Origin: Ostrinia nubilalis
Taxonomy: Eukaryota > Arthropoda > Insecta > Lepidoptera > Crambidae
DNA: 64,000 nt
Reading direction: 5' to 3'
NCBI RefSeq assembly: GCF_963855985.1
Contig: NC_087095.1
Location: 12,844,001-12,908,000 of the forward strand
A program made the position numbers and the translations under genes. This document shows positions 49,401 to 60,294 of this stretch, piece by piece (the first letter of the stretch is position 1; every line of letters begins with the position of its first letter). A model generated the notes under the pieces. That model was not told the origin of the DNA and searched no databases. It saw only the letters and a program-made list of their open reading frames with translations.

Positions 49401-50027
49401 ATAGTAAACGAGGTCATTTTTGAATTCTGTATCTTACCATCTTCTTGTAGAGTACCAATAGCATCACACCTATGTTCAAGAATCCGAAAAATTCTCAAAA
49501 TATTCGACGCCAGGGGATACCAACAAAAAGTAACTATGCATTAAACAATATGACCACTCAGTATTCCCGAGGAATACTTTCAAGGAGTCCTGCAAGGCAC
49601 CCCGGAGCCCTTTGAATTGCAAAACGGTACTATCACAAGAAGTAACAGAAAAACCGATCGAGTGTGTGGAATTAACATCGAGTGTTCCGCCGTAACCACT
49701 TTAAGAAATGGTCTTACTAAGTAAAGACAACAAGAAATACTGAGTCATCTAGTGTCATTGATTTATTTATTTATTTATTTATTTATTGATTTTCTTCGAT
49801 CCTCTATGTCAAGTCCGAGTAAAATTCTCGTACCTATACTATAGGTTTAGCACTGAACTCGGTCAGTGTCTGAGCTGAGTGCCTCAGCAGAAAGGTCTTT
49901 TTGAGACGTCAAACGTCAGTGCAGCAGTGAGACTTCAGATTTCTTTCAAATTCATATTATGATATGTCAATGTCACCCCTCCCGTGCCGCTCCCATACTT
50001 CAGGAATTGACTCAGTAAAGCGTTAGG
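46417..50027. other. No gene; (attt)n at 49761-49786
   Basis: AT-rich and unannotatable. A simple (attt)n repeat lies at 49761-49786. Confidence 0.45.
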
Positions 50028-50161
50028 TGGACCGACGACATCGTAAAGGTAGCGGGAAAGCGCTGGACGCAGGCCGCTACCAACCGGGTAACATGGAAAG
50101 CATTGGAGGAGGCCTATGTTCAGCAGTGGACGTCCTACGGCTGAGATGATGATGATGATGA
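50028..50161 (+). mobile_element. RTE LINE 3' end, frame intact
   Basis: Open frame RWTDDIVKVAGKRWTQAAT, then NRVTWKALEEAYVQQWTSYG and a stop, then (gat)n. It is truncated at the 5' side. Confidence 0.85.
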
Positions 50162-52351
50162 AACGTTAGTTAGACCTATAAAGATTTGTTTTATTGTTGC
50201 GAGAAGATAACTTAGAGAAGGGCTTAGGCTAAATATTTAAAAATAAGTTTTACGGGTAGTGATTTTCTTCACGAAATTGATCTAATTACAAATTCCGTCA
50301 GAATATTTCCGGAGTTTCCGAAATAACTAGGTCTTGTTTTCATTAAAAATGTTGATTAACAAAGTTTAGGCTTTCACTTAGGAAGATACATTTAGGCCGG
50401 CCTGTTTTAATTAGAGAATAACAATACCAACCCTTGTATAAGGAACCCTAATCCTAAGAGATAGCCAGGAAAGGAATAGAAGCAGAAGTGGGGTGTTTGT
50501 TACGTGCCGGCTCCAAAATTACTTTTAGTCTAAAATTGACAATCGTTTTACTCTATTTTCTTAAAATTGTCTTGAAATGATCTCTCTCGAACAAGGTCTT
50601 GGGTTTGATACTCAATTAGACTGAAAAACTGTTAAAAACATTATGTTACCTACTAATTTGACGAAAATTTTCAACATGTTTAAACACTGATCGCCTAAAA
50701 AACAAATCTGTCGTCTGATGTTAATTGGCATTGACTCATGCCTATGGTAGCTCATAACTTCTATCTCACTTGAAATAAGAGTGCAATAATTTCACTTGAC
50801 ATAACTTGAAACTTAACAAACAAAATGCAAACGAAAAAATCTCAACCACTTTTCAATGCATCAGTTCAGTACTCCATAACAGCCCATTGCCCAAGCAAAG
50901 CACAAGTTCCGAAAACCTCTAAAAGAAAACACAAATAAGCATTTCCAGAAAAAGTCCCTCTTGCCGTCGATAATGCAACGCCCCCATTCCGACGATGGGG
51001 GCTATTAGGATATCCAAAGCGCTCGAGATTTTTGTCGCATCTTCGAAATACAGTGACTTTGTGACACAGTTTTCTTGGGAGAATCTAGTGGGATTATTGC
51101 AAACGTTTTTCTTGGATGCTACGTATAAAAATAGCATCGATTTGAAATTTTGATGACTACAACTATGTTGGGGTAGTAAGGTAACTCCTATACTAGATTC
51201 TGTATGTAATGATTAATATTGATACTAAAATAAAATAATGAGTAATGCACTATTATGATAAATAAATTATATTGCCCCAAAAGTACTGAAGTTGAGAGCT
51301 TTGGAAATGAAAACAAGGTAGTAAAACTATATCTCTTTATTTAAATAAGCGTCAAAGCTTTCGACATTATTTTTAAAACACTGCTCTTAACAATCATTGT
51401 CACTATTTAAAATAAACGATGCCCCGATCTTTTGTATCGGATGAAAGAGCTACGCTTGTTCGTCGTCGTAATGATTCCCCTCCGATAATGCTCACTCGCT
51501 CCCGATCGAACGATGCACCGCTATTAGGATATCTCTCGCATTAGAATAGTTTCCGTAAGTGTTCGACATTTTATCGAGTGCCTTTTGAAATGGGCACGGA
51601 AATCCGGGATGCGATTCTTGGGCCTATATTATGAAACGATCCGCCACGCTAGATTTAAAATTGAGTACATTACGTCCTTGTTTGTATTGGACGAAAATGG
51701 AAATCAGACGTCTGAATTTGAGCTTCGTTTTGCGACGCTATTCTGTTTTTTTAACTCACAAATTATAAACATTTCAAAATTTTTATTTCTAAGGTAGAAA
51801 ATAATATTGCTGAAATTATTGGGTTCTTCTTGCAGATGATTAAAGTTTACTGTACTCGTGTGATCTCCTTCTGCCCTTTGTGTTTTAGCGAACGGTGGGG
51901 TGCATAATTAGAGCCCTTTTTATGATGGTGTCCATCTACGTTTTTATCTGATTGCAAAAAAGAGGGCAACATTTGTATTATGTACTTTTAGATGTTATAA
52001 ATCTGTTTTTTTGTTTCTCATACCTTGACTACACCTACTTGTTATTGATTAAGCTTTTATTTCTTTTCACAGGTAAGCCATTCTTATTCTACGGTGTTAT
52101 CAAGTCACTCCATCATTAGTTGGTAAGTCACGTATAGCATCATCTATTTTAATCCCACAATCGGTAAACCGTAGCTCGTCCAACATTCAATGGGTTCGTC
52201 CTTGACCACATTCTGACTCAAAGGGTGTTCATGTGGTCAATAATGGAGCAGGCTTGACCAAAGAAGGCTATTCATTCGTGGTTTGAGAGCCTACGGCTCA
52301 TATGAATTCAGAATAGACAAAGCTATATAAAAATATTTTTCATTTTTCATT
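50162..52351. other. No gene seen
   Basis: AT-rich. The block at about 51415-51660 is less AT-rich but shows no domain or repeat. Confidence 0.4.
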
Positions 52352-52445
52352 CATCAAACCAGTTTTTTTTTGTTGTGCCTGTCTGTATTCATTAAATGAC
52401 ACCTGGATTGATACAGACACAACAGAAAAAAGAAACTGGTTTGAT
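52352..52445. mobile_element. Short palindromic element, ~94 bp
   Basis: Ends catcaaaccagttt and aaactggtttgatca are inverted. gttgtgcctgtctgtat pairs with atacagacacaac around a ~28-nt centre. Its size and symmetry suggest a very short MITE. Confidence 0.7.
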
Positions 52446-52529
52446 CATAGATGGTCGTTTAACGTGACCTCTGAGCGGAGTATTTTTCGTATTGGAATAT
52501 TAAACTGATATTCAAGAAAGAATAATGTT

Positions 52530-52615
52530 ATATTATTTTTCTTACCTATCTGTTTTTTCCTGGGAATTGAACTCAGCTCCCAATTTCTTACTTGGCCACA
52601 GGGACTAATCCCTCG
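52530..52615 (-). mobile_element. tRNA-derived SINE head, antisense
   Basis: The minus strand reads ggccaagtaagaaattggga, then gctgagttcaattcccagg, a degenerate A-box/B-box pair. Confidence 0.5.
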
Positions 52616-55600
52616 TTTATTTTTTTGGTGTAAGATAATGCTCCTAAAGCAACGTATGGCGATCTTGGTAATCGATATCCCACATGTGCAAATAACGAAC
52701 CTAATCCGCAGCACTCCAAATATTAATCACAATCTCGAGATGTAGACAAATAGCTCCATCCCCAAATCCTCGCAACAAATCACAATATCCGCATTTATCA
52801 AATTCCAAGAGCTCGGACATCGGACGGCAAATACTCGAAAAGAAACAAATAATACTTACACGGTTCTGCTTGGGATTCGTTAAAAGGGTGAGCTGGTACG
52901 TCACATTGTTTATTCAGTCCGCTCGCCGGTCAGGCCTAACCCGCATCGATCGTGGATGTAGGCATGTCCGGAACTCCGCTTGAGGTATATCGCGGTATTA
53001 TCTGCTACTGAAAACGTTTTGGGCTTTGGCTCGTGCCAAATTTCAAAAAGTGAGTTTTGCGTTAAGCCTTCTTAAATTTTGTCTCGTAGAATGATTTGCA
53101 TTGTTATGTGGACTGATAGGTACAAGGTCGTAAGACTATTTTTGAGTGATGATGTTAATTCGAATGATTTGAATTGATTTGATAACTTTACCAAATTAAC
53201 AATAAGCAATGCTGTAAGATATGGCTATAAATACATGCCACTAAACTAAAAAACCACGGGCCATAAACACAATTTTAATTTCATTTTAACACAAATCATG
53301 CCATAAAATTCCGTTAAAACATTCTTCCGACACTTCCTACATTATTTACAGATTGTTCACACGTTATCGATAGCTCGTAAATTATTTTGTTTGACGCCTG
53401 CAAATCACCAACTAGATACGTTCAAAATTCTGATTATAAATTCAAATTTCATCCGCGTTAATTGACTGGGCCTGTGTAATCTGCCTCAGTATTATGGATA
53501 CAAATCAAAATTTCGGTCGGTAAATTCCGTAGTAGTGTTATGAAAAGGTATAAACTGCGCGCTTGAAAACCGGCCTACAGTGCTTACAGGGCTACCATAG
53601 CTGTCCTTATCTCTTTTTTTGTAATTGCACTACCCATCTCACTCCCTCGCCTGTAAATCGTCCAGCTCATGTTTATAATAACTATGCAAATTAGAACATT
53701 TCAATATTGCGCTTGAGCGAGGCAGATACGGCTTGTTGTAATTGAGTTCCTGACTTTTTTGTTTACGCAAATGGTCCGACTCTTCGTTGGTGCCCGAATT
53801 TCATTCGGTGTTTTGATCAATGCCTCTATTTTTTTCACGCCCTTTAGGAACAAATGAAAACGATTCGGATACCTAATATTTGCTGGCTTGTACTCGCTTT
53901 GTGTTTTTGTTCAACAACACTGGTATTTAAAATATTCGAAATATTTTAACCTTTTCCAGTGTAGTTCAGCGATTGTTGTTCTATCACAGTTATTGCCATC
54001 GTCAAACTGCTTTAATTCTTGTTTCTATAAATTTCCCTTTTCTAAAAGTAACCATAAACTTGGCGTGAATTTGCATTAGTATATCTTCCCAGCGTTATCA
54101 TTCTCAAGCTCTTAGCTCTAAATCTTTATCTTGTTTCAGTGTGATAGCTATATTTATTGTCTCCAACAATAGTCGTACCAGCCTGCTTAACTGGTTCATT
54201 AGAATTTGTTGCAAACAATTCCTGTGCCCAATAAATTAAGCCCTGGTTGGACTTCCGTCTGAGCTTGAGTAATTTAATACTTTGAATTGCAATAATTCTA
54301 CTTTGTCTTGTTGCTAATTGATACTCATGATTTGTATATGCGTGCTATTTGTTCATGCTTGTAGCCTGTCATATTTCAATGCGATTAACTAACGGGCAAT
54401 GATAGTTCGACAAATTCGTATCATGCTTACATTTATCTGTATCAGATCGTTAATAAATTGCAATTTCATAAGCCGTAATATAATCCGACACCTAATTGTA
54501 AAGAAATGGGCCTTTCAATGAACGATCTGATAAATTGTAATAATATTAGCAACATTTGTATGCTCAATAGCAGCCCCCTTATTTAAAGGTACAGCCAGAA
54601 CATCAGACTATTATTTTTGTTGCAAAATAGCACGTATTCCATCTACATAAGATGCCATAGCCCTTAGTTTGATGACGCCTCCGTACAATTACATTACCAT
54701 CTTATTACCACATGCATAAAGTACCCCTCGCCGACAACTTGCGAAAACATCCCTTTGATCTTGCATTGTTCCCTTGGCTATTCTATCGAAATATATTTTT
54801 GACCTGCGGGTAAAGTATTTCATACAGAAGCCAAGCATCTTAATAATGTAAGGAATCCATCTTTTCATTTCGTTTGAATTCGCAAATGTACAACGAAGAC
54901 AGATTTGGGGTTAAAGTTCAAGTATGGTTATAAAAACTGGGCAAGTGCGAGTCGTAACCTCGGGCTGAGAATTCTGTACTTTTTTCGCAGTTATCAAGAT
55001 TCTTAGTCAAAAAAGACTTTTTTTACGATAAGTACTTCAACAAAAAGTTTCAGTTATTTATTAAGCTTTTCCTATAATAGGAACGTAGATATGATATGCG
55101 ATACAAGGGGAGCCCTTGAAAAATTTTACGGAATCCTAACGATGGCAGTCAAAAGCATTGGCAAATCTGTCAACAGTAGACGCATGTTTGCTATCATGAC
55201 AGCATGTGGTAACATTAAAACTTGTGAGAAAGTAATAAAAAAAGTCATTAAGATACTCATAATTATATTTTTTATCATTGAAGTTGAATAATTTTATGCT
55301 TTATTTTACTGGAATGTTAAAGAGGTTTGGTACTTCGTGTTGCATTTTTATTTTTTGTGCATCTTCATGGCTAGTACTTTTGGTTTTGTTCCTTATCTTC
55401 TGAGGAAAATTTTATCCGGTTATCTTCAGAATACCTTCACTTCAGTTCGCTTTTAGTTCCCCTCGAAATGGTCTGTCCAATTATTCGCTAGGAGCTTAGC
55501 GAAAAAAATCAACGCGTCTGTCCGTTCCCTTTTAAAGATTAAGACTTCTAATCGTATTCTCCAGGCGACCCTTTGCTATAAAGGGGCTTGTGGCAAGATA

Positions 55601-57555
55601 AAGTACTTCGGAGGACCCACCTCTTCAAAACTGAGACCCTTATTTGGAGGTGCATATTAAAGTCGCTTTTCTTGCCTCTGTCGAGGTTGAAGTTTTGGAG
55701 ATAATACTAGTGGAATAATTTCTGTATCAGCATTGTTGTCTTGTATTAGTAGAGTGAAGTTAGGTTTACGGTACTTATTCTGTTATTCTGTAATTCGATT
55801 TGCTTAAGTGGCAAGAGTTTCTGTTAGTGTCGTAGAGATAGGTGTTTTGGTTTTGTTTTAGTTGTGCCGTTGAACCCATGCAAAGGTAACCGAAATAATA
55901 AAAGTTTGCTCTTGTGTATAGAGAAAGCACATATTCACTGTCTATGCCAGTATATGGAAGTGTAAAAAAAGGGGTTTTGCCACTTGTATTTAGTAGAGAC
56001 AGGCAATATTGGAGGAAATATCAGGGTCATAGTTCCATTTATCGAGTCTTTGTTTATTTCTGTCTTATCTCTTTTTATTTAAATATGCTATTGATTAATC
56101 TAGTGCTGTCTTATATTTCTTGAGAGAACTTACCTGTCAATCACAAATAAATAGCTAATTTAAACAGAAAACAAATTATTTCTATAAAAATGTTCGCACC
56201 ATTTCTTTTCACGTTCGCTTCAAAAAAATAAACATCGACTTTTTAATTCTGAAGACCATTAATAAAACCAACAAAATTGGCGCTTCAGGCACTATCGGGC
56301 TAAAAAACTAGATTGAACTAGCTCAATAAATCAAGCTGCTCGAAATGAGCAATCTAATATTCATGTATGTAACAAGAAGTCGTTATTAAGCTTGCATCTA
56401 AAGCTTTTACGGAGAACTTAATCATGTAAATCGCGGTATAAAATATAAGACTGCAGTTTACGAAGTAAGTAGTGTGTACAGGTCTAACATTATGGATAGT
56501 TTCTAAGTGATGAGTGAGGAAAATGCAGGTCTTGTCCGGAACCTAGTTGGCACATCTTCGTTTTGCCGGTCGCGTCTTGTAAAGTTTGACACTAGAGTTG
56601 TAATGTTATGGGGTTGAAGGCGCTTATTGGTAGTAGTTCTTTGTAATGAAAAGTAGAAGTTGACATTAACGTATTGTATTCGAGGAACGAGAGATCAATG
56701 GGGAGATTCGTATAATCGGTTCTTAGTGAGCAGCTACGTTCTAAAAGGAACTCCCATGCAAAATTTGAAACTGAGACTTTGAAATAGATAAACTTATTCT
56801 TATTCACAATCTTTAATGTGTCGACTCTGTTGCCAATCAAAAAACGGATCGAAGTGTGATTGTTTACTAGCTTACGGAGTCTATCCCAACAATAATATTT
56901 GTTTTAATCCTATCACTTTTTACTGACGCCACGTATATTTTGCGGTGCGACACACGATAGCCGGCGGCGTGACTTTTTTCATTTGCGGTACAAAAAGCAA
57001 TCTATGAATCGGCCACTGCGCAGCACATTCTTTCCGTCGTTGCAACTGATCGTCACTTTTTATTCTCATAAGATTAAGGTTGATTTTGGTTTGTTTTTGA
57101 GTTGTGGAAAAGGTCGCCTGTGGGAGTGTAATTTGAGATTTGATGCGATGAAAACCAGTGTCGCTGAGCTTCGTGTATTAGGTTTCAAGTCTGCGGTCGG
57201 TGGGGCTGGGACCATGAGCATTGTGGTCGGAACTTCTCACGAATAGGCTCATGCTAATCTGTGTTGTTTTAGACTTTGGCCCGTATTATGAAACCATGCC
57301 CAAGTACATTTAAACTCTAAATTAAATTTCAGGGTGAGCGTTTCTAATATTTACTCGTAAATTGTACCAATTAAGATCATATTACGTAGATTCAAGTTTA
57401 TTCTATTAGTTAACAAGTTTTGAGATTTATTTAGTAGGTACCTAATACGGGTCATATTTGGGCTAAGGTTGAAATAGAGCGGTTTTAATTAAGTGGTTAG
57501 GTAGTATTTAATTTGAGTAGCTTTATCTATATCTATGTTTTTATTATGAAAGAGA
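52616..57555. other. No gene; dispersed repeat near 54930-55270
   Basis: AT-rich. A block with gggcaagtgcgagtcgtaac, ttctgtacttttttcgc and tttacggaatcctaacga matches a common dispersed insect repeat (another piece at 27365). The 66-codon frame at 55091 lies within it. Nothing else recognisable. Confidence 0.4.
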
Positions 57556-57766
57556 TCTATACTAATATTATAAATGCGAAAGTAACTCTGTCTGTCTGTC
57601 TTGCTTTCACGCCTAAACCACTGAACCGATTTTGATGAAATTTGGCATAGATTATAGTTTGAGTCCCGGTCCGTTTTACCCCGGTTTCTGAAACAGGGAT
57701 GCGCGCGATAAGATTTTATGTGACAGACAAAATTCCACGCGGGCGAAGCCGCCGGCGGAAAGCTAG
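57556..57766 (+). mobile_element. Lep1-type non-autonomous Helitron, complete
   Basis: The 211 bp element starts TCTATACTAATATTATAAAT and has the usual gcgaaagtaactctgtctg and ctgaaccgattttgatg blocks. It ends in a GC-rich hairpin block (cgggcgaagccgccggcgg) and CTAG. It sits between a host A (57555) and a host T (57767), the target preference of Helitrons. No Rep/helicase is encoded. The 102-codon minus-strand frame across it is not real. Confidence 0.85.
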
Positions 57767-58430
57767 TACTACTACTTATAAATACGAATTTACACACGTG
57801 TAAATAAATCTACAACACGATGTTAATACGGCTACGTTTGCAGACTGAATGCTGAATTAATTCCCTCACAGCACAAAATACATGAGCTTCAGTTCAGGTT
57901 TAAATTCAAACGACCCAGACTATCTACAGGGTGTCCTAAAACAACCGTAAAGATACTGTGGAACTGCACAGTTGTGGACCGAGTTCTAATTTATTCGTTC
58001 CCTAAAGCGGTGCATCAGTGAGGACTTCTGCCGAGTGGGCGGAACCCACCATTGTGACAAAATAATGTCTCCTTACTATACCGTCTTGGCCCCTTTTGTC
58101 ACCCAAACATAAACCCTATTTCCCCTCAGATAAAGCAGCATTTCCAACGACGGAATCCAACAGATGGTACGCCGAGATATCGCTGAATAATCAACGCTTA
58201 AAACGTCTGGAAAAGGAAGATACTGTAATGTAATATGAATAACAAAACGACAGAGATATATTCCAATTTAATTCTTATTACTCGCGAACAACAATGGTAT
58301 GGAATGTGCGGTTCGTCCAATGTTATAAATCAATGGGAATGTCGCATCGCCACAGGCAGAAACCTATACAATTTTAATAGCCCGTCTAAGTTATATATTC
58401 TTCATATTAGAGACTAGATTATAAATAAGG
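57767..58430. other. No gene seen
   Basis: AT-rich; gacagggtgtcc-like text near 57930 is too short to classify. Confidence 0.35.
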
Positions 58431-58751
58431 TGTTGACGTCGGTTTAAGGTTTCGTGGTTTACCGATAGATGTCACCGCGCGCTAGATGACAGGTAGTTCA
58501 CGTAGTTTGGCCAATAGATGGCACCTCTTAGATTAAGGCAAAATATTAGCGCGCGGTGTCCAGATTTTTTGCCCGCCCTTTATATATAACCGAGGAAAGA
58601 ATAAAATTGAATTCAGTTGACCTCAAGACGGTGTTTGATTCACTAGTTAGTAGTACCCCTAGTCAGTGTAGGAGTGAGTGATAGGAGTGATAACGGCTAG
58701 GAGTGCTCAGGGTGAGGGAATTCCACCCTCTCACTACGGGAGGGTTAAACA
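58431..58751 (+). repeat. Long terminal repeat of a second LTR element
   Basis: The 321 bp block begins TGTTGACGTC and ends TAAACA. A TATA-like tttatatataac lies at 58579-58590 and an AATAAA at 58600-58605. It is followed at once by a primer-binding site. No matching 3' LTR is found in the window, so only the left end of the element is here. Confidence 0.65.
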
Positions 58752-58768
58752 TGGTCCTTCGAGCCGGA
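58752..58768 (+). other. Primer-binding site, tRNA-Tyr-like
   Basis: tggtccttcgagccgga directly follows the LTR. Its reverse complement matches, as far as I recall, the CCA-ending 3' terminus of eukaryotic tRNA-Tyr. This supports the LTR call. Confidence 0.6.
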
Positions 58769-58850
58769 TGCTAGTGAGGAAGTGCTAGCGTCCGAAGGAG
58801 TGGACTCCTCCTCCACGAGCAGTGGACTGCTGCTGTGGGGCACCCCAGAG

Positions 58851-59222
58851 GTCCGCAGGAGGACTTCAGACGGCGCTGAGCGTAGCCGGCGTACGTCAGG
58901 ATTGGTGCCATCGGAGGACGGAGGAGGGTCCTCGGGCAGCCCTCAGAGGCTGCAACGGGAGTACCCCACGTTCAACTCAGAGGCCTAGAAGAGGACCTCA
59001 GACGGCGCCTGGCTAGCTGCTCGGCGCGCGTCAGGATCCAGGAACGTGGGAGGACAGAGGGGAGTTCTGCAGCCCTACCACAGAGGCTGCAGCTGGAGGA
59101 GGAAGACGGTCACATCAGAGGTCGGGAGGACCTCAGACAGCGCAACAAGTCGGCGCGTCAGGTTTGGTGACCAGAGGACGGAGGAACGCCCTCAGAGCAG
59201 CCCTCCTGCCAGAGGGAGAAGG
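58851..59222 (+). repeat. GC-rich tandem repeat, three units of ~120 bp
   Basis: Three diverged units share aggacttcagacggcg or aggacctcagac(g/a)gcg, a cgtcagg block, a gaggac(a/g)gagg block and gcagccct. They start near 58857, 58992 and 59127. The repeat follows the LTR and primer site, so it may be the leader or gag part of that element. No convincing protein is seen; two overlapping short frames have repeat-driven composition. Confidence 0.6.
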
Positions 59223-59261
59223 AGGTTCGTCATCTCTACGTAGCGATTCGGCATAATTCGT

Positions 59262-59870
59262 GTGAAGTTGTCACTGTCATGGACCTATAAAAAAAGTCGG
59301 ACGGATTCTCATCAACAAAATACTGTGACATTAGGATACACCAGCTTGCCTGTACGTACAGGCCGGCACGCAAACATTCACACCCTGATACACCACTTCG
59401 AGTGCAAACTTCACACAGTTGACACATTTAAGCAGCGAAAAAACAACACGAATACGACATGTCTTGTGTGATGAAATTGTGTAAAAACCGTTCTGTTCGA
59501 ACAAACAAAAATTAAAGAATCACATTTCACAGGCAAAATAATAATCCAATCACTTATTTCGCGACATTAAAATATTGAAATTAATTGAAATCAAACGTCA
59601 TTCACTCGAAAAAATAATACGTCAAAGACCAGTGTTCTCAGTTATTTACGTGGGAAAATTACCCGAAATATGGGAAATTAATAATAATTTTAGGACTTTT
59701 TAGTTATTTATTACGCATACTATGGAAATAAGATAATTTATCATAATAATTGTGTTTTAATGGGATATATTTTCATAGGCAAATTTGATCCTTCCCAAAA
59801 ATGTGGAACTGCAAAATTCAAATTTTCTTACATTGATTGCAAGTCAGTGTCAGGATGTATGTTAAAAAAA
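59262..59870. repeat. Left arm of a large diverged inverted repeat
   Basis: catggacctataaaaaaagt at about 59278 and ttcaaattttcttacattg at about 59818 are inverted relative to the right arm (63440-63765). The middle of the arm is poorly matched. The Gypsy element lies between the arms. Confidence 0.6.
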
Positions 59871-59917
59871 ATCTATCAGAGATAATAATAATATATTGAT
59901 GATGCAAGATTATGATT

Positions 59918-59922
59918 ATAAT
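59918..59922. other. Target-site duplication, left (ataat)
   Basis: The five bases before the 5' LTR equal the five after the 3' LTR (63391-63395). Confidence 0.75.
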
Positions 59923-60264
59923 TGTACGTTATTTTATACCCGATGTACGTAATTATATTAATATACGTTATGTTCAGGTATATTATTGTTGTTGTCCACT
60001 TATAAGTAATGTCCACTTTATAAGTTAAATCCACAAAACGTACGTCAGAAGGTTGGAACAGTAAAACATGTGATTTCTTTAAAGGTGTAATTGCGACTAA
60101 AATAAAACTGGCGGGCTCAGCCGCCGACACATACAAGGAACAGTATAACTATTGTTTTCTATTGTTGATTGTATTGGGCAATGATGTGGGAACGCAGGAC
60201 GCTACTCAATACGCTCTGTTCATTCATGGAGTTAATTTATTACTCTGATTAATGTGTACCTACA
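59923..60264 (+). repeat. 5' LTR of the Gypsy element
   Basis: 342 bp, TG...CA bounded. It contains AATAAA at 60101-60106, followed by a small hairpin (ggcgg/ccgcc, 60110-60125). Confidence 0.9.
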
Positions 60265-60276
60265 TCATCCTTACAT

Positions 60277-60294
60277 TGGTGACGCCAGTTGAAC
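60277..60294 (+). other. Probable primer-binding site of the Gypsy element
   Basis: tggtgacgccagttgaac begins with the TGG expected from a tRNA CCA end. It lies 12 bases after the LTR, which is a rather large gap. The tRNA is not identified. Confidence 0.5.

Noticed and set aside
59876..60136. 86-codon minus-strand frame, repeated at 62996-63262
   Set aside because: Lies within the two LTR copies; the duplication explains its double occurrence.
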